Positions 35,999 through 36,071 of a stretch of 36,071 nucleotides of DNA are shown one piece after another. The notes beneath the pieces were generated by a model that saw nothing but the letters and a program-made list of their open reading frames with translations, ran no database searches and was not told the origin of the DNA. Position 1 is the first letter of the stretch; the number at the start of each line of letters is the position of its first letter. This DNA comes from Emiliania huxleyi CCMP1516. Taxonomy: Eukaryota > Haptophyta > Isochrysidales > Noelaerhabdaceae. The DNA lies in contig NW_005200073.1 in NCBI RefSeq assembly GCF_000372725.1, positions 42,024-78,094 of the forward strand, given 5' to 3'. A program made the position numbers and the translations under genes.

Positions 35999-36071
35999 GC
36001 CTCGGCCGCGCGGGCTCCTGCCCGTGGCGGGGTAGTAGGGGGGGGAGTGGGTCCCGTGTCGACGGGCCGCT

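Noticed and set aside
28492..36071. rRNA gene or confirmed rDNA intergenic spacer
   Set aside because: No rRNA-like sequence is recognisable at either flank in this window, so spacer identity is kept only as a possibility.

Overview
The window looks like nuclear DNA of a GC-rich unicellular eukaryote. I infer a microalga, with a haptophyte-type genome as my best guess; no organellar or rRNA marker confirms this. The reasons are broken reading frames that join cleanly at GT-AG and GC-AG introns, Golgi-type glycan enzymes with animal/algal-like domains, a Ty1/copia fragment, many minisatellites, and a long satellite array. There are no bacterial operons or ribosome binding sites.

Layout. 1-1.9 kb: C-rich low-complexity DNA, an unidentified exon-like piece and a 107-bp tandem duplication. 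1.9-10.55 kb: a 422-bp sequence in inverted orientation (2019-2440 and 10132-10553) brackets 7.7 kb. It carries exons of a DUF2306-like membrane protein. The left copy keeps the upstream exon and the right copy keeps the downstream exons, so the gene appears split by an inversion with duplicated breakpoints. Inside the bracket, on the minus strand, are a 186-aa C-terminal coding exon of unknown function, a three-exon carbohydrate-sulfotransferase-like gene and the downstream DUF2306 exons, one of whose introns holds a copia RNase H fragment. 11.0-11.4 kb: two minisatellites. 11.58-26.03 kb: a 4.05-kb, almost perfect inverted duplication around a 6.3-kb spacer. Each arm carries an intronless 1111/1112-aa gene: signal anchor, GT2-like glycosyltransferase, two bulb-lectin-like domains and an exostosin-like GT64 domain. 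One copy has lost an Asp of the GT64 DDD motif. The spacer holds a SAM-methyltransferase-like gene, AT-rich islands and an unrecognised, probably transposon-derived ORF. 25.9-27.6 kb: two unrecognised minus-strand coding regions separated by a small fold-back element. 27.5-28.45 kb: a 141-bp direct repeat and a strong hairpin. 28.49-36.0 kb: about 20 tandem copies of a 382-bp satellite unit.

The recognisable enzymes (glycosyltransferases, sulfotransferase, possible O-methyltransferase) would all fit surface or secreted polysaccharide synthesis, but this window alone cannot show that they act together.

The most notable structural signal is a set of three minisatellite-filled introns. They are best explained with GC-AG splice sites, and the first bases of each intron duplicate the first bases of the following exon. 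Four arrays of unrelated sequence share an 11-bp unit. This looks like intron birth by local duplication.
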